DNA from: Candidatus Magnetomicrobium cryptolimnococcus
GTDB lineage: Bacteria > Nitrospirota > Thermodesulfovibrionia > Thermodesulfovibrionales > Magnetobacteriaceae
Assembly: GCA_018606805.1 (NCBI GenBank)
Contig: JAGYWI010000001.1
Span: 62,001 to 126,000, forward strand
Direction: 5' to 3'
Length of the DNA: 64,000 nucleotides
Each line of letters starts with the position of its first letter. Position 1 is the stretch's first letter. The notes beneath the pieces were generated by a model, which did not search any database, was not told the DNA's origin, and worked only from the letters and a program-made list of their open reading frames with translations. Below are positions 52,702 through 61,340 of the stretch, piece by piece. Made by a program: the position numbers and the translations under genes.

Positions 52702-55700
52702 TTATCTTTTATTTTTTTCTAATAATTGGATAATTTCATCAAGTGGCACTGGTTTACTAAACAAAAATCCTTGTGCCTTCATGCAATTCATTGAGCGAAG
52801 CAAGTCAAGCTGGGCAGTTGTTTCCACACCTTCGGCTATAATGTCTATATCAAGATTTTTAGCCATTGCTATGATTGTATTTACAATTGCCATATCATCT
52901 CTGTCTTCTGGTAGGTCTTTTACGAAAGACCTGTCTATTTTCAGTTTATCTATAGGGAGGTGTTTTAGATAGGTCAAAGAAGAATAGCCAGTACCAAAAT
53001 CATCAACTGAGATACAAATGCCCATGTTTTTTAGTTGGTGCATGGTTTCAATAACTATTTCTTGGTTTTTCATAAATATGCTTTCAGTAATTTCAAGTTC
53101 AAGAAACCTTGCATTAAAACCAGTTTGCTTTAGTATAGTGCGAATGGTTTCAACGATTGATAAATTAAACTGATGCATGGATATATTAACAGCCACCTGT
53201 AGGTTTGTAAAGCCACGCCTATTTAGCTCAAGGGTGTCAAGGCAAGCCCGTTTAAGCACCCATTGGCTTATGGTGTTGATAAAACCTGATTCCTCAGCTA
53301 TAGGTATAAACTTTGCTGGCATAACCATCTCTTTTACCGGGTGCTTCCATCTAAGTAGTGCTTCCATTCCACAGTAAGAATTATTTAGCAAGTTGATTTG
53401 CGGCTGGTAATAAATTATAAACTCATCCTCTATAACAGCATTTCTCATATCCTTTAATAACTCCATCCGCTCAAGGGCTATTTCGTTCATTGAATAAGTA
53501 AAGAACTTGTAGTTATTTCTACCACTTGCCTTTGCCTCATACATGGCAATTTCCGCATTTTTAACTAACTCTGTCACATCTTTACCATCCGATGGATACA
53601 TACAGATGCCCATACTTACTGTTACATAAAGCTCATGGCTATCTATAATAAAGACATCGCTTACCCTTTTAAATATCCTATCCGACACGGTTATAATGTC
53701 ATTAATACTGTTTACGTTGGTAACTAGAAGTACAAATTCATCACCACTTATGCGGGCTACTGTGTCCTCTTCACGAATGCACTCTTTTAGTCTGATGGAT
53801 ACCTGACTTAAGACGTTATCGCCAACATTATGTCCAACCGTATCGTTTATGTCTTTGAAATTATCCACATCTATTAGTATGATAGCTAAACTGATGTTTT
53901 GGCGCTGGGCGTGTGAAAGCGCTATTGATAGTCGGTCGTATAGTAGCACGCGGTTTGGTAGACCTGTAAGTGAATCGTGCAAGGACATGTATCGTAAACG
54001 TTTTTCAGCCTCTCGTTTTTCTGTAATATCCTTAACCGTCGTTAATAGTTTTTCTACTTGGCCTTCTATGTTAAATACTGGGCTTATCGTATATTCATAA
54101 TACTTAATAATCCCCTCGCCAGCCAAAAACTCTGTTTCTTCCGTAATAGGCAAACCGTTTTTAAAAACAATCTCCCTTTGAATGTCAAAACGCCGCATAG
54201 CCTTTTTGTACAGGTCTAGCTCTTGCCAAGTTTTGCCAATAATGTCTCCTACTTCTCGTCCTATAGCCTTTGCATACACATTATTTACGTAGATAAACTT
54301 CCCTTGTTTATCAAGCATAAATATCTGATCCGGCGTATTTGATAGCACATCATCAAGCAGTGCATTTTGCTGTTCTATCTTTAATAAAAGCGTTTCTTTT
54401 TCCTTTTCTACTGCCTTCCAATGGGTTATATTTTCCGTCATCTCTATAAAATATAATGCCCTATCCGTTTCATCCTGAATAGTAGATACGGTCAATCGTC
54501 CCCAAAACTCCTCACCGTTTTTCGTTATATAGCGTTTATCTATCTGATAGTATGGAATTTGTCCTGCTTTTAGTAATTCCGAAAGCTCCACATATTGCCT
54601 GATATCCTGTTCATTAGTTATATCCAATTTATTACAAGCTTGCAGGCCGCTTTCTGTGTACCCAAGCATCTGACACAGCATGTTATTAGCACTAAGTATA
54701 TTAAAATCCAGATCAACTATGGCCATTCCGATAGAGCTTTCTTTAAAAATTTTACTAAAGCGATGTTCACTACTTTGGAGGTTTTTTTCAAATCGTATGC
54801 GGTCGGCTATCTCTTCTTCCAATTCTTTGTTAATCTTTACAAGCGCCTCTGTGCGTCTTTTAACCATTTGTTCTAAATTTTGTCGGTAATCCTGAAGGGC
54901 TTCTTCATTTTTGGCTGCCAATATTACTATTGAATAAAAAGAAGCCAACCGTTTCATATCTTCAATATCTTTTCTACTATAAGGTTTAGCAGGATTTGCT
55001 AGTAATATCCATCCAACAAGACACTCATCGCCATAGGCTGGGTATACCAGTATAGATTTAATGTCTATAAATGCCTCATTTAAGAGCACTACTTCATCTG
55101 GGGCATTAATATAAAAACCACCCCCTTTTTTCATACAACTGCAACTGACTTGATTCATTGAAAGTACTGGTAAAAGTGTCTCTTCAAGCATACGTAAGCG
55201 ATGCCTAAATACTTGCGTGTATGAAAGCGTTTTAATTTGACCTCTTTGTGTGTCAGTTTCACACACGTACCCGTCTCTACTTTTGGTTATTTGCAGGGCG
55301 TGTTTTAAAACCTTTTCACCTATGCTTTCAATGGATATGGTATTGGAGATGATCGTTTCTGCTAGCTCAAGGAGCGCTGTATGAATCATTAATTCACGGT
55401 TTTTGGATGTATCTATTACACTTATAATTAAACCTCTTTGTGTTTGGCTATCATCTAAAAGCGGCGCTATCGTGGCTGCTGCATACAAGATGGAGCCGTC
55501 TTGGCATAATAAGTGAAAATCGTTTTCTTGTTTTAGACCATTTTTAAAATCAGGGAGTTGCGCCCCCGTACCAGGAAAGTGCGCCCCCGTACCAGGAAAG
55601 TGCGCCCCCGCACCAGGGAGGTGCGCCCCCGCACCTTTGAAGTGTTGCATACAACATAGAGCAGTATTTTGGTCTATAAATGAAAAAACCTTCCTCCCAA

Positions 55701-55854
55701 GCATAAAACCGACACTGTATCCAATCATGTCAGCCATTTTAGGGTTTGCGTATATTAGCCTGTAGTTATTGTCTACTACCCATACGCCTGTATAAGAACA
55801 CTCTACGAACTGGCGACAGTTCCTTTCACTAAAAATCAAAATATTTAAATCCAT
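52702..55854 (-). CDS. Multi-PAS/GAF GGDEF-EAL c-di-GMP signalling protein
   Basis: A 1050-residue cytoplasmic protein. PAS1 spans about residues 8-125 and is interrupted by a 4 x 7-residue tandem (74-101); a GAF-like domain covers ~170-310; a coiled coil ~315-355; PAS2 ~360-480; PAS3 ~505-625; GGDEF ~640-800; EAL ~810-1045. The GGDEF motif is ARISGDEFVLLV (SGDEF, a variant compatible with activity in some proteins). The EAL domain is complete: GMEALLRWKHP, LEITESIFMKN, SVDDFGTGYSSL, IDKLKIDRSFV and IIAEGVET, so phosphodiesterase activity is likely. No membrane segments are seen. Confidence 0.93.
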   Translation of the reverse strand: MDLNILIFSERNCRQFVECSYTGVWVVDNNYRLIYANPKMADMIGYSVGFMLGRKVFSFIDQNTALCCMQHFKGAGAHLPGAGAHFPGTGAHFPGTGAQLPDFKNGLKQENDFHLLCQDGSILYAAATIAPLLDDSQTQRGLIISVIDTSKNRELMIHTALLELAETIISNTISIESIGEKVLKHALQITKSRDGYVCETDTQRGQIKTLSYTQVFRHRLRMLEETLLPVLSMNQVSCSCMKKGGGFYINAPDEVVLLNEAFIDIKSILVYPAYGDECLVGWILLANPAKPYSRKDIEDMKRLASFYSIVILAAKNEEALQDYRQNLEQMVKRRTEALVKINKELEEEIADRIRFEKNLQSSEHRFSKIFKESSIGMAIVDLDFNILSANNMLCQMLGYTESGLQACNKLDITNEQDIRQYVELSELLKAGQIPYYQIDKRYITKNGEEFWGRLTVSTIQDETDRALYFIEMTENITHWKAVEKEKETLLLKIEQQNALLDDVLSNTPDQIFMLDKQGKFIYVNNVYAKAIGREVGDIIGKTWQELDLYKKAMRRFDIQREIVFKNGLPITEETEFLAGEGIIKYYEYTISPVFNIEGQVEKLLTTVKDITEKREAEKRLRYMSLHDSLTGLPNRVLLYDRLSIALSHAQRQNISLAIILIDVDNFKDINDTVGHNVGDNVLSQVSIRLKECIREEDTVARISGDEFVLLVTNVNSINDIITVSDRIFKRVSDVFIIDSHELYVTVSMGICMYPSDGKDVTELVKNAEIAMYEAKASGRNNYKFFTYSMNEIALERMELLKDMRNAVIEDEFIIYYQPQINLLNNSYCGMEALLRWKHPVKEMVMPAKFIPIAEESGFINTISQWVLKRACLDTLELNRRGFTNLQVAVNISMHQFNLSIVETIRTILKQTGFNARFLELEITESIFMKNQEIVIETMHQLKNMGICISVDDFGTGYSSLTYLKHLPIDKLKIDRSFVKDLPEDRDDMAIVNTIIAMAKNLDIDIIAEGVETTAQLDLLRSMNCMKAQGFLFSKPVPLDEIIQLLEKNKR
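55552..55635 (-). repeat. In-frame 4 x 21-bp tandem repeat inside the PAS1 domain
   Basis: Four tandem 21-bp units encode GAGAHLP, GAGAHFP, GTGAHFP and GTGAQLP (residues 74-101). The DNA unit (GGTGCGGGGGCGCACCTCCC-like) resembles the GTGCG...CGCAC and GTGCGGGGG modules of the intergenic repeats. It lies in a predicted loop of PAS1, and the reading frame continues on both sides. Confidence 0.85.
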
Positions 55855-55935
55855 GTTTTATATATTATAGTTAATTTTTAGTAATAGGGGTATATTTATT
55901 ACAAAATTGTTTGCCTACCCTGCCATTTGCTATTA

Positions 55936-57834
55936 TTATTCGTTGCTTTTATTATTATTAAAGGCATAGGCTCTGTTCCTGCCGTCTTCTTTTGCCTTAT
56001 AGAGTACCGTATCTGCAAATTTCAGGCACTGCCAAAACTTCCCCGTATGCGTAGGAAACTCGGCAGCACCTATGCTGACTGTCTTTTTCAAAACCCCGCC
56101 CGGTATTTCAATTGTTTCGTTTTCTATTTTTTGTCTGATTTTTTCCGCTATTCCTATCGCACTATTTTTTTCAATATCTATCAGTAGCGCTAAGATTTCT
56201 TCGCCACCATAACGTATGACTATATCAGACGTACGCAGCGTGTTCTTTATTATCTGACTTATCCGCTGCAACACCTTATCGCCAACGTCATGTCCGTAGG
56301 TGTCGTTTACCTGTTTGAAGAAGTCTATATCTATCATAAGGACACCGAGCGTTGTACTTCTGCGTGTAATTTGAGCACACAGGTTAGAGTAGGTCTCCTC
56401 TAAGTATCTCCTATTATAGAGTCCTGTTAGTTGATCTACTAATGATTGCTCTTTTAACATTTCCATAAAAGTCTTGGCTTCAAGTACCGGCTCTCCTTCT
56501 TGCAGATAACTTAACACATATGGAATGTTTAAAAACGTACTTTGCATGGTTTCCTTATCAAACACTAATTGTACAATTAAGCCAACATGCCCACCTATGT
56601 AGACCGGTATACAGTAGTAGTAGAATTGCATTATATCGTTATACTGAAAAACAAAGTTTGGACATATGTTTGGAAAATCAAAGCAGTTGACAATAACACC
56701 AGTGCGCATGGCACGACACTCATTAGCATTAGTCATTATGGTATCACAACACCATGGTTTATTCGTGCAGGCTTGATTATTGGTTAATTTTTCAACAATA
56801 TCGTTTGACATTGACTGAGACACTGTTAATAGGGAATTATTGTGTTTTTTTACCTCGTAGATAGAATAGTTGTGTATATTCATATCTTCAAGGATTTGTT
56901 CAAACCGTGTGTATATATCAAGTTTTTTGGTATCTTTTTCAATAGTCCTTTTAAATTTGTAGATTTTAACCAAAATATCCACGTTAGAGGCTGTGTCTTT
57001 TATGTCGTTGCCGGTTTTAGCCATTTCATGCCCTATCAGCAGAGATACTTTATTACTTATACTGTGTAGGGTTTTTGATAGGTTGTCAACCATATTATTA
57101 TAACTATTGGCAACATCACCAGCCTCATCTTTTAATTTAATGTCTATTTTACAGCTAAACACCCCATCTTCTACCTTAGCAAAGCTTTTACGCAGTTTTT
57201 GAAATAGTTCCGTATACGGTCTAAAAAACACATATATTATGTATAGCGTACTTAAAGAAAATATTAGTGAAACTGCTACCATATAGGAAAGAGAAGACAT
57301 GCCCTGCCTTCTTTGCTTAGTTAAGTCCATAACTAGTGAAATAGCCCCAAGCACCTCATCTTCCTTAGCCTTGTGGCACGACAGGCAGTTAACATGCCCA
57401 CTGCTTGTTGCCTTATAAGGAATAACCAACTCAAAGTCTACGTTTTGTATGTTTTCGGTTAATACGCTTTTAACTTCCCCTGTTCTTAACACTTCATACT
57501 CTAATGCGTTTGGCATACTGTGCTTGCTATCATCAGTCAAATTATCTTGAAACTGTTCTAAGACGGGTTTACCTTTTAATATTTTAATGCTTTTAAGACC
57601 ATACGTATGCTTTATTTGATTAAGAAACACATCTTGCTTTTCCACAACTTGCAAGACCATTAGCGACGTTATAGCGTCGCGCACAAGCCCAGCTATCGTA
57701 AAAGCCTTTTCCTTGGAGTTTTCTATAGTTAACATTCTAAAACTGTAAAACGCAATCCCTTGGAAGGTTATAGACAGTAATATGAAGGATATAACTATTC
57801 TTATGATAAGTTTTGTTTTTATTGAGCTTATCAT
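55936..57834 (-). CDS. Diguanylate cyclase with periplasmic c-type haem sensor domain
   Basis: A 632-residue protein. TM1 (about 9-31) and TM2 (about 182-205) bracket a periplasmic domain that ends in a c-type haem motif, CLSCH at residues 150-154, resembling DUF3365/Tll0287-like haem sensors. A HAMP-like region follows, then a cysteine-rich cytoplasmic segment with PWCCDTIMTNANECRAM and FDFPNICPNF, and a C-terminal GGDEF domain with QSLVDQLTGLYNRRYLEETY and DIVIRYGGEEILALL (GGEEI, active form). It is expected to make c-di-GMP in response to a redox or gas signal. It lies next to the GGDEF-EAL gene. Confidence 0.88.
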   Translation of the reverse strand: MISSIKTKLIIRIVISFILLSITFQGIAFYSFRMLTIENSKEKAFTIAGLVRDAITSLMVLQVVEKQDVFLNQIKHTYGLKSIKILKGKPVLEQFQDNLTDDSKHSMPNALEYEVLRTGEVKSVLTENIQNVDFELVIPYKATSSGHVNCLSCHKAKEDEVLGAISLVMDLTKQRRQGMSSLSYMVAVSLIFSLSTLYIIYVFFRPYTELFQKLRKSFAKVEDGVFSCKIDIKLKDEAGDVANSYNNMVDNLSKTLHSISNKVSLLIGHEMAKTGNDIKDTASNVDILVKIYKFKRTIEKDTKKLDIYTRFEQILEDMNIHNYSIYEVKKHNNSLLTVSQSMSNDIVEKLTNNQACTNKPWCCDTIMTNANECRAMRTGVIVNCFDFPNICPNFVFQYNDIMQFYYYCIPVYIGGHVGLIVQLVFDKETMQSTFLNIPYVLSYLQEGEPVLEAKTFMEMLKEQSLVDQLTGLYNRRYLEETYSNLCAQITRRSTTLGVLMIDIDFFKQVNDTYGHDVGDKVLQRISQIIKNTLRTSDIVIRYGGEEILALLIDIEKNSAIGIAEKIRQKIENETIEIPGGVLKKTVSIGAAEFPTHTGKFWQCLKFADTVLYKAKEDGRNRAYAFNNNKSNE

Positions 57835-57913
57835 TTTTTTAATGTTGTTTTATTTAGAAGAAAAAACACCACACACCTTAAGTTCCTCCAAACAATAAAT
57901 CAGCCATATACTT

Positions 57914-58609
57914 CTACATAAGGCCGTATAAAAATTTTGGTATATAATATTTCCTTTTATTAAGGATAGATGAAAAAATAGTCCCACCTGCACTTTCAAG
58001 CTTTGTTTTAGCCGTCTGTACAACCTCCCATTTTACCTTTTCACACTCAATAACCATAAGAATACCATCAAAGTGCTTTGCTATTATAGTAGTATCCGAT
58101 GAATCCAGTATAGACCTGCCATCATATATTATGTAATCATATTCATTTCTTAATGTGCCAAAAATACCCTCTAAATTTTTGTAATTAGTATTGATAACAG
58201 TGTTGGCACTTTTACTACCAAATGGCATTATATACAGATTATCTACATCCGTACTATTAATAGCAGAGCTATAATTTATATTACCTGCTATTATATCCGA
58301 AAGTCCCGGATCCGGTTCAAGCCCAAAAAGCTTATGTATTAACGGCGATTTAAGACTCCCATCAACAAGCAAAACCTTGTCTTTTGAAAGGTTAGCAAGC
58401 GTATAAGCTAAACTTAACGACGACATGGTCTTTCCCTCTCCTTGTGTGCTACTTGTTACCATAATAACCTTCATATCTGCCTTTGGAGTCGTGCTTAACA
58501 GGTTGCCTTTTATGTTAGAAAACTCGGCAGTATTTTTGCTTACAAACTTCTTAAGTACAGGCAAAAGCTTGCCCTCTTTTGCCTGTACTGCTTTTTTTTC
58601 TCCTATCAT
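57914..58609 (-). CDS. BY-kinase/CpsD-like ATPase
   Basis: A 231-residue P-loop ATPase. Walker A is VTSSTQGEGKTMSSLSLAYT, Walker A' is DKVLLVDGSLKSPLIHKLFG, and Walker B-like YDYIIYDGRSILDSSD follows, the order seen in bacterial tyrosine kinases that control polysaccharide export. The transmembrane co-activator domain is not fused, as in Gram-positive CapB-type proteins. The C-terminus has three tyrosines in the last dozen residues (RKYYIPKFLYGLM), a possible minimal autophosphorylation cluster. No polysaccharide cluster is adjacent. A MinD/ParA-like role is less likely because Walker A follows the CpsD pattern. Confidence 0.82.
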   Translation of the reverse strand: MIGEKKAVQAKEGKLLPVLKKFVSKNTAEFSNIKGNLLSTTPKADMKVIMVTSSTQGEGKTMSSLSLAYTLANLSKDKVLLVDGSLKSPLIHKLFGLEPDPGLSDIIAGNINYSSAINSTDVDNLYIMPFGSKSANTVINTNYKNLEGIFGTLRNEYDYIIYDGRSILDSSDTTIIAKHFDGILMVIECEKVKWEVVQTAKTKLESAGGTIFSSILNKRKYYIPKFLYGLM

Positions 58610-58714
58610 CTGTTGTATACCACCTTTTTAATAAATATATAAAATATCTTTACGAATTATCAACATAATGATATAATTTTGTCAATCATTTTATTACTTA
58701 TTACTGTTATAAAA

Positions 58715-58843
58715 GGATAGAAGAACAGGGGGAAACCCTTTTAGATAAAAGGGTTGTCCCCCCGCACCCCTTTCCTAAAACTTTTAGCCTGCAACCCATT
58801 TAGTTCCTCTATACTTCTGCTACATTAACTTAATGATATTGAA
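58715..58843. repeat. Dispersed palindromic intergenic repeat, block 8
   Basis: A hairpin with arms GGGGGAAACCCTTTTA and TAAAAGGGTTGTCCCCCC (58729-58763) is followed by GCACCCCTTTCCTAAAACTT-TTAGCCTGC and ends with ATTAACTTAATGATATTGAA (58824-58843), the terminal sequence of blocks 3-5. The left end lacks the terminal repeat. Confidence 0.78.
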
Positions 58844-58874
58844 CTATGTTTACATTTGTACTTACATAACAACT

Positions 58875-59458
58875 AAAGCGTCTATTGGGGAAAGCACACT
58901 GACCTCAAAGAAAGCCGAAAAGATGGCTTTCTTTTACGGCAGCGCCATTTCCCCATAGACGCTTTGGTGTAATCAGGGGGAGCATGAAGCCTCCCCCTGA
59001 GAAAAACCCCCTCTGAGTCTTTTTTCTACTGGTGCGCAAGCGCACCAGATGTGCTACCACTGTGCAACACCATATCCACTCAGTAGCTGAACACAGGGCA
59101 GACACACAGGTCTGCCCCTACGAATTTTTGCTAGGGGCAAGCCCTTTGTTACACATAACTTTTATCATGTGGAGTCTCTGTGTGGCTCCAAAGTAGTGAG
59201 AGGGGGATTTAAAGGGGGAGATATTTTTCTCCCCTTTTTTGCGCCAAATCGGCGAATGTAAAGACAACCCCCGTTCCTTTTGGGGGGTTGTCTTTACATT
59301 CGCCGATTTACTCGTTATGCCTGCACAAGCTTTGGGAAAAAAAGTGTCATCCTGCCACAGTGTACAACATTTAGCACTTATTGTCAGGCTAAAAGTTTTA
59401 GGAAAGGGGGTGCGGGGGGAAACCCTTTTGCCTAAAAGGGTTTCCCCCCGCTCTTCTA
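58875..59458. repeat. Large composite multi-hairpin repeat, copy B
   Basis: A ~580-bp noncoding region with four strong hairpins. The first (58875-58965) pairs AAAGCGTCTATTGGGGAAA with TTTCCCCATAGACGCTTT and has an inner AAAGAAAGCC/GGCTTTCTTT stem. The second (58973-59000) pairs TCAGGGGGAG with CTCCCCCTGA. The third (59246-59309) is a perfect 27-bp-arm hairpin also found in copy A. The fourth (about 59413-59448) pairs GGGGGGAAACCCTTTT with AAAAGGGTTTCCCCCC. From 59030 onward it is related to copy A at 40558-41025; the first two hairpins are unique to this copy. Nothing coding is supported in 58610-59544. Confidence 0.88.
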
Positions 59459-59544
59459 TCCTTTTTCTTCTATCTTCTATCTTCTATCTTTTTTCTTTTA
59501 TATCAATTACCTGTGATTGAGTCCTCTTCTATTAATATAGATTG

Positions 59545-59712
59545 CTACCAAGTTATAACCTTATCGCTTGACACTACTAAATCAATTATTTTATCGTAAT
59601 CTTTATCTACGTTTAAATCTATAACTGTAACGTCTGCTATCTGTTTTTGTCCTTCTATCAGTTTTGTAGCAGTTTCATTTGGTGTTTCTTTCAAAAGATA
59701 TACAACCTTCAT
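59545..59712 (-). CDS. Small DsrH/TusB-like protein (third member of a DsrE/F/H-like trio)
   Basis: A 55-residue ORF reading MKVVYLLKETPNETATKLIE and ending VVSSDKVITW, preceded by TTAGGAGG, a very strong ribosome binding site. Size and position after two DsrE/F-family genes suggest a DsrH/TusB-like subunit, but it lacks the conserved cysteine of sulfur-relay DsrH. It lies 8 bp after the 90-residue gene. Family assignment is by context and beta-alpha-beta pattern. Confidence 0.6.
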   Translation of the reverse strand: MKVVYLLKETPNETATKLIEGQKQIADVTVIDLNVDKDYDKIIDLVVSSDKVITW

Positions 59713-59720
59713 TTTTCCTC

Positions 59721-59993
59721 CTAATAGGCTAAAATATTATCGTACTCAAGGAGCTTTTTAGAAATCTCTTCAGTAGACAAATAGGTCATTCCGTCAATAC
59801 CTTGTACGTTAGTGTACACTTTTAAGTCCATATCTTGTAGCATTTCCAAGTTCATGTCGTTTTCTTCATTAGATGCTATAGCCTTATCAAGTACAAATAC
59901 TTCAATAATATCATCCATAACAGTGATACCAATGCTCATGCGCAGCGGCTCGCCCTGTCTGTCCCTTACAAGAACTGCTATTTTTTTAGCCAT
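59721..59993 (-). CDS. DsrE/F-family small protein (DsrF-like)
   Basis: A 90-residue protein with the DsrE/F alpha/beta pattern: IAVLVRDRQGEPLRMSIGIT, DDIIEVFVLDKAIA and a later VYTNVQGIDGMTYLSTEEIS. It has no cysteine, so it cannot act as a sulfur carrier by itself. It lies between the DsrE-like and DsrH-like genes and probably forms a hetero-oligomer with them. Confidence 0.7.
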   Translation of the reverse strand: MAKKIAVLVRDRQGEPLRMSIGITVMDDIIEVFVLDKAIASNEENDMNLEMLQDMDLKVYTNVQGIDGMTYLSTEEISKKLLEYDNILAY

Positions 59994-60014
59994 TTGTTTG
60001 TGCCTCCTAATTAT

Positions 60015-60317
60015 TTATATTAATATAACCCTATCAGCATCCTGATTAAGCACTGCATTTTGGTACTGGCTGCCGGCTGTAATACCCTTTGGTATCATAT
60101 CTTCCGTTATCTTTCTCAATTTAGCGCTGTGGTCGCATAGACTCATCTCCACATCTTTAAGCTCCTTTAATGCAACAACGTCCTTATCCTGTGAGTGTCT
60201 TGTGCCATCGTCCATCATGAAGATGATTACCTTATGGCCCTTCTTCAGTGCTGCGTTTGTTAAACCAATAATGTGTTCCTTGTACTTATCTCTTGTTACA
60301 AGTAAACCTATGGTCAT
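60015..60317 (-). CDS. DsrE-family small protein with a single candidate thiol
   Basis: A 100-residue protein of the DsrE fold: MTIGLLVTRDKYKEHIIGLT, KKGHKVIIFMMDDGTRHS and VEMSLCDHSAKLRKITEDMI, ending SQYQNAVLNQDADRVILI. C61 sits in the strand-helix position (SLCDHSAKLR) where DsrE/TusD carry their persulfide-forming cysteine. It is the first gene of the trio and the only one with a cysteine. The genes lie downstream of an ArsR regulator and a glycosyltransferase on the same strand. Confidence 0.78.
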   Translation of the reverse strand: MTIGLLVTRDKYKEHIIGLTNAALKKGHKVIIFMMDDGTRHSQDKDVVALKELKDVEMSLCDHSAKLRKITEDMIPKGITAGSQYQNAVLNQDADRVILI

Positions 60318-60330
60318 TTCATATCCTCCT

Positions 60331-61338
60331 TCAATTATTTATTTTATGGATGTATTGTCCTTTACTTGATATTATTTCATAAACGTGTGTAAAAGATAAA
60401 TTTCTCAGGCAGTGTAAGTCGTGGCAGGTTTTTAAAAAGCATGGGGAGCACTTGGCGTTCGTTGTAAGTACCCAGGAGTGTTGCCCGTAGGGACCGGTTT
60501 TAAAGGCGGCGGTTGGACCGAAGATGGCAAAAACGGGTACGCCGAGGGCGGCGCCTATGTGCATTGGGCCTGTGTCGTTTGTAACCATAAATTTAGCTCC
60601 CTCTATTAATTTAATAAGTTCTTTCAGTGTAGTTTTACCGACCAAATCTACTGCGTTACCGTGTGCGTACGTCATAGCCTCATTTGCTATATCTTGCTCA
60701 GCGGCACTACCTACGAATATGGTTTTATCGTTAAACATTGCAGCAAGGCGTCCAAAATTCCAAGCAGGCCATCGTTTACTTTGCCATCTAGCCCCTGGTA
60801 CCATCACTATGTACTGTCCCTTTGTAAAGTGTTGGGTTAGTGGGGTAGGTGGTATGGCCGGTAGTGGAAAACTTACATTTTCCGTGTTACAACCAAGCGC
60901 TTGTACCAATTGTAGATACCTATCAACGGCGTGTATATCGTTTTTTGTCTTAACCTTATGGGTGTAAAATAGCGTGCTTGCCTCGCGAGCATTAGCAAAC
61001 CCTATTCGCACAGGAGCCCCTGTTATTTTACTGATAATGCCACTTCTTAAAAGCCCCTGTAGGTCTATTACCACATCAAAGCGCTCAGTTTTAAGTGCTG
61101 TTGATAGACTTTTTATTTCATGTATGGTATTTTTCAGTTTACTTAGTTGTTTCCACTTGTCCTTATCAATAACCCATGTGTGTTGAACTATGGTGTTATC
61201 GTTTATTATATCTTCAAGTCCTTTTGCTATGACCCAGTGGATTTGGCTATCTGGAAACTTGTCCTGAAGCGGTTTTAGGACACAAAGGCCATGAACGACG
61301 TCTCCCAATGAGCTAGGTTTTACTATTAGTATCTTCAA
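60331..61338 (-). CDS. ADP-heptose:LPS heptosyltransferase (GT9 family)
   Basis: About 335 residues starting at TTG 61338 (KILIVKPSSLGDVVHGLCVL follows at once), with AAAAAGGTAAGC as ribosome binding site; an earlier in-frame TTG at 61365 would overlap arsR. The GT9 motifs are VKPSSLGDVVH near the N-terminus, FDVVIDLQGLLRSGIISKIT, PGARWQSKRWPAWNFGRLA and TNDTGPMHIGAALGVPVFAI near the C-terminus. It resembles WaaC, which adds the first heptose to Kdo in the LPS core. It implies an LPS-bearing outer membrane. It starts 2 bp after the arsR stop. Confidence 0.88.
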   Translation of the reverse strand: MKILIVKPSSLGDVVHGLCVLKPLQDKFPDSQIHWVIAKGLEDIINDNTIVQHTWVIDKDKWKQLSKLKNTIHEIKSLSTALKTERFDVVIDLQGLLRSGIISKITGAPVRIGFANAREASTLFYTHKVKTKNDIHAVDRYLQLVQALGCNTENVSFPLPAIPPTPLTQHFTKGQYIVMVPGARWQSKRWPAWNFGRLAAMFNDKTIFVGSAAEQDIANEAMTYAHGNAVDLVGKTTLKELIKLIEGAKFMVTNDTGPMHIGAALGVPVFAIFGPTAAFKTGPYGQHSWVLTTNAKCSPCFLKTCHDLHCLRNLSFTHVYEIISSKGQYIHKINN

Positions 61339-61340
61339 GC

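Noticed and set aside
59545-60317. DsrE/F/H-like trio as a functional TusBCD tRNA thiolation relay
   Set aside because: Two of the three proteins lack cysteine, including the DsrH/TusB-like one, so an ordinary sulfur relay is unlikely.
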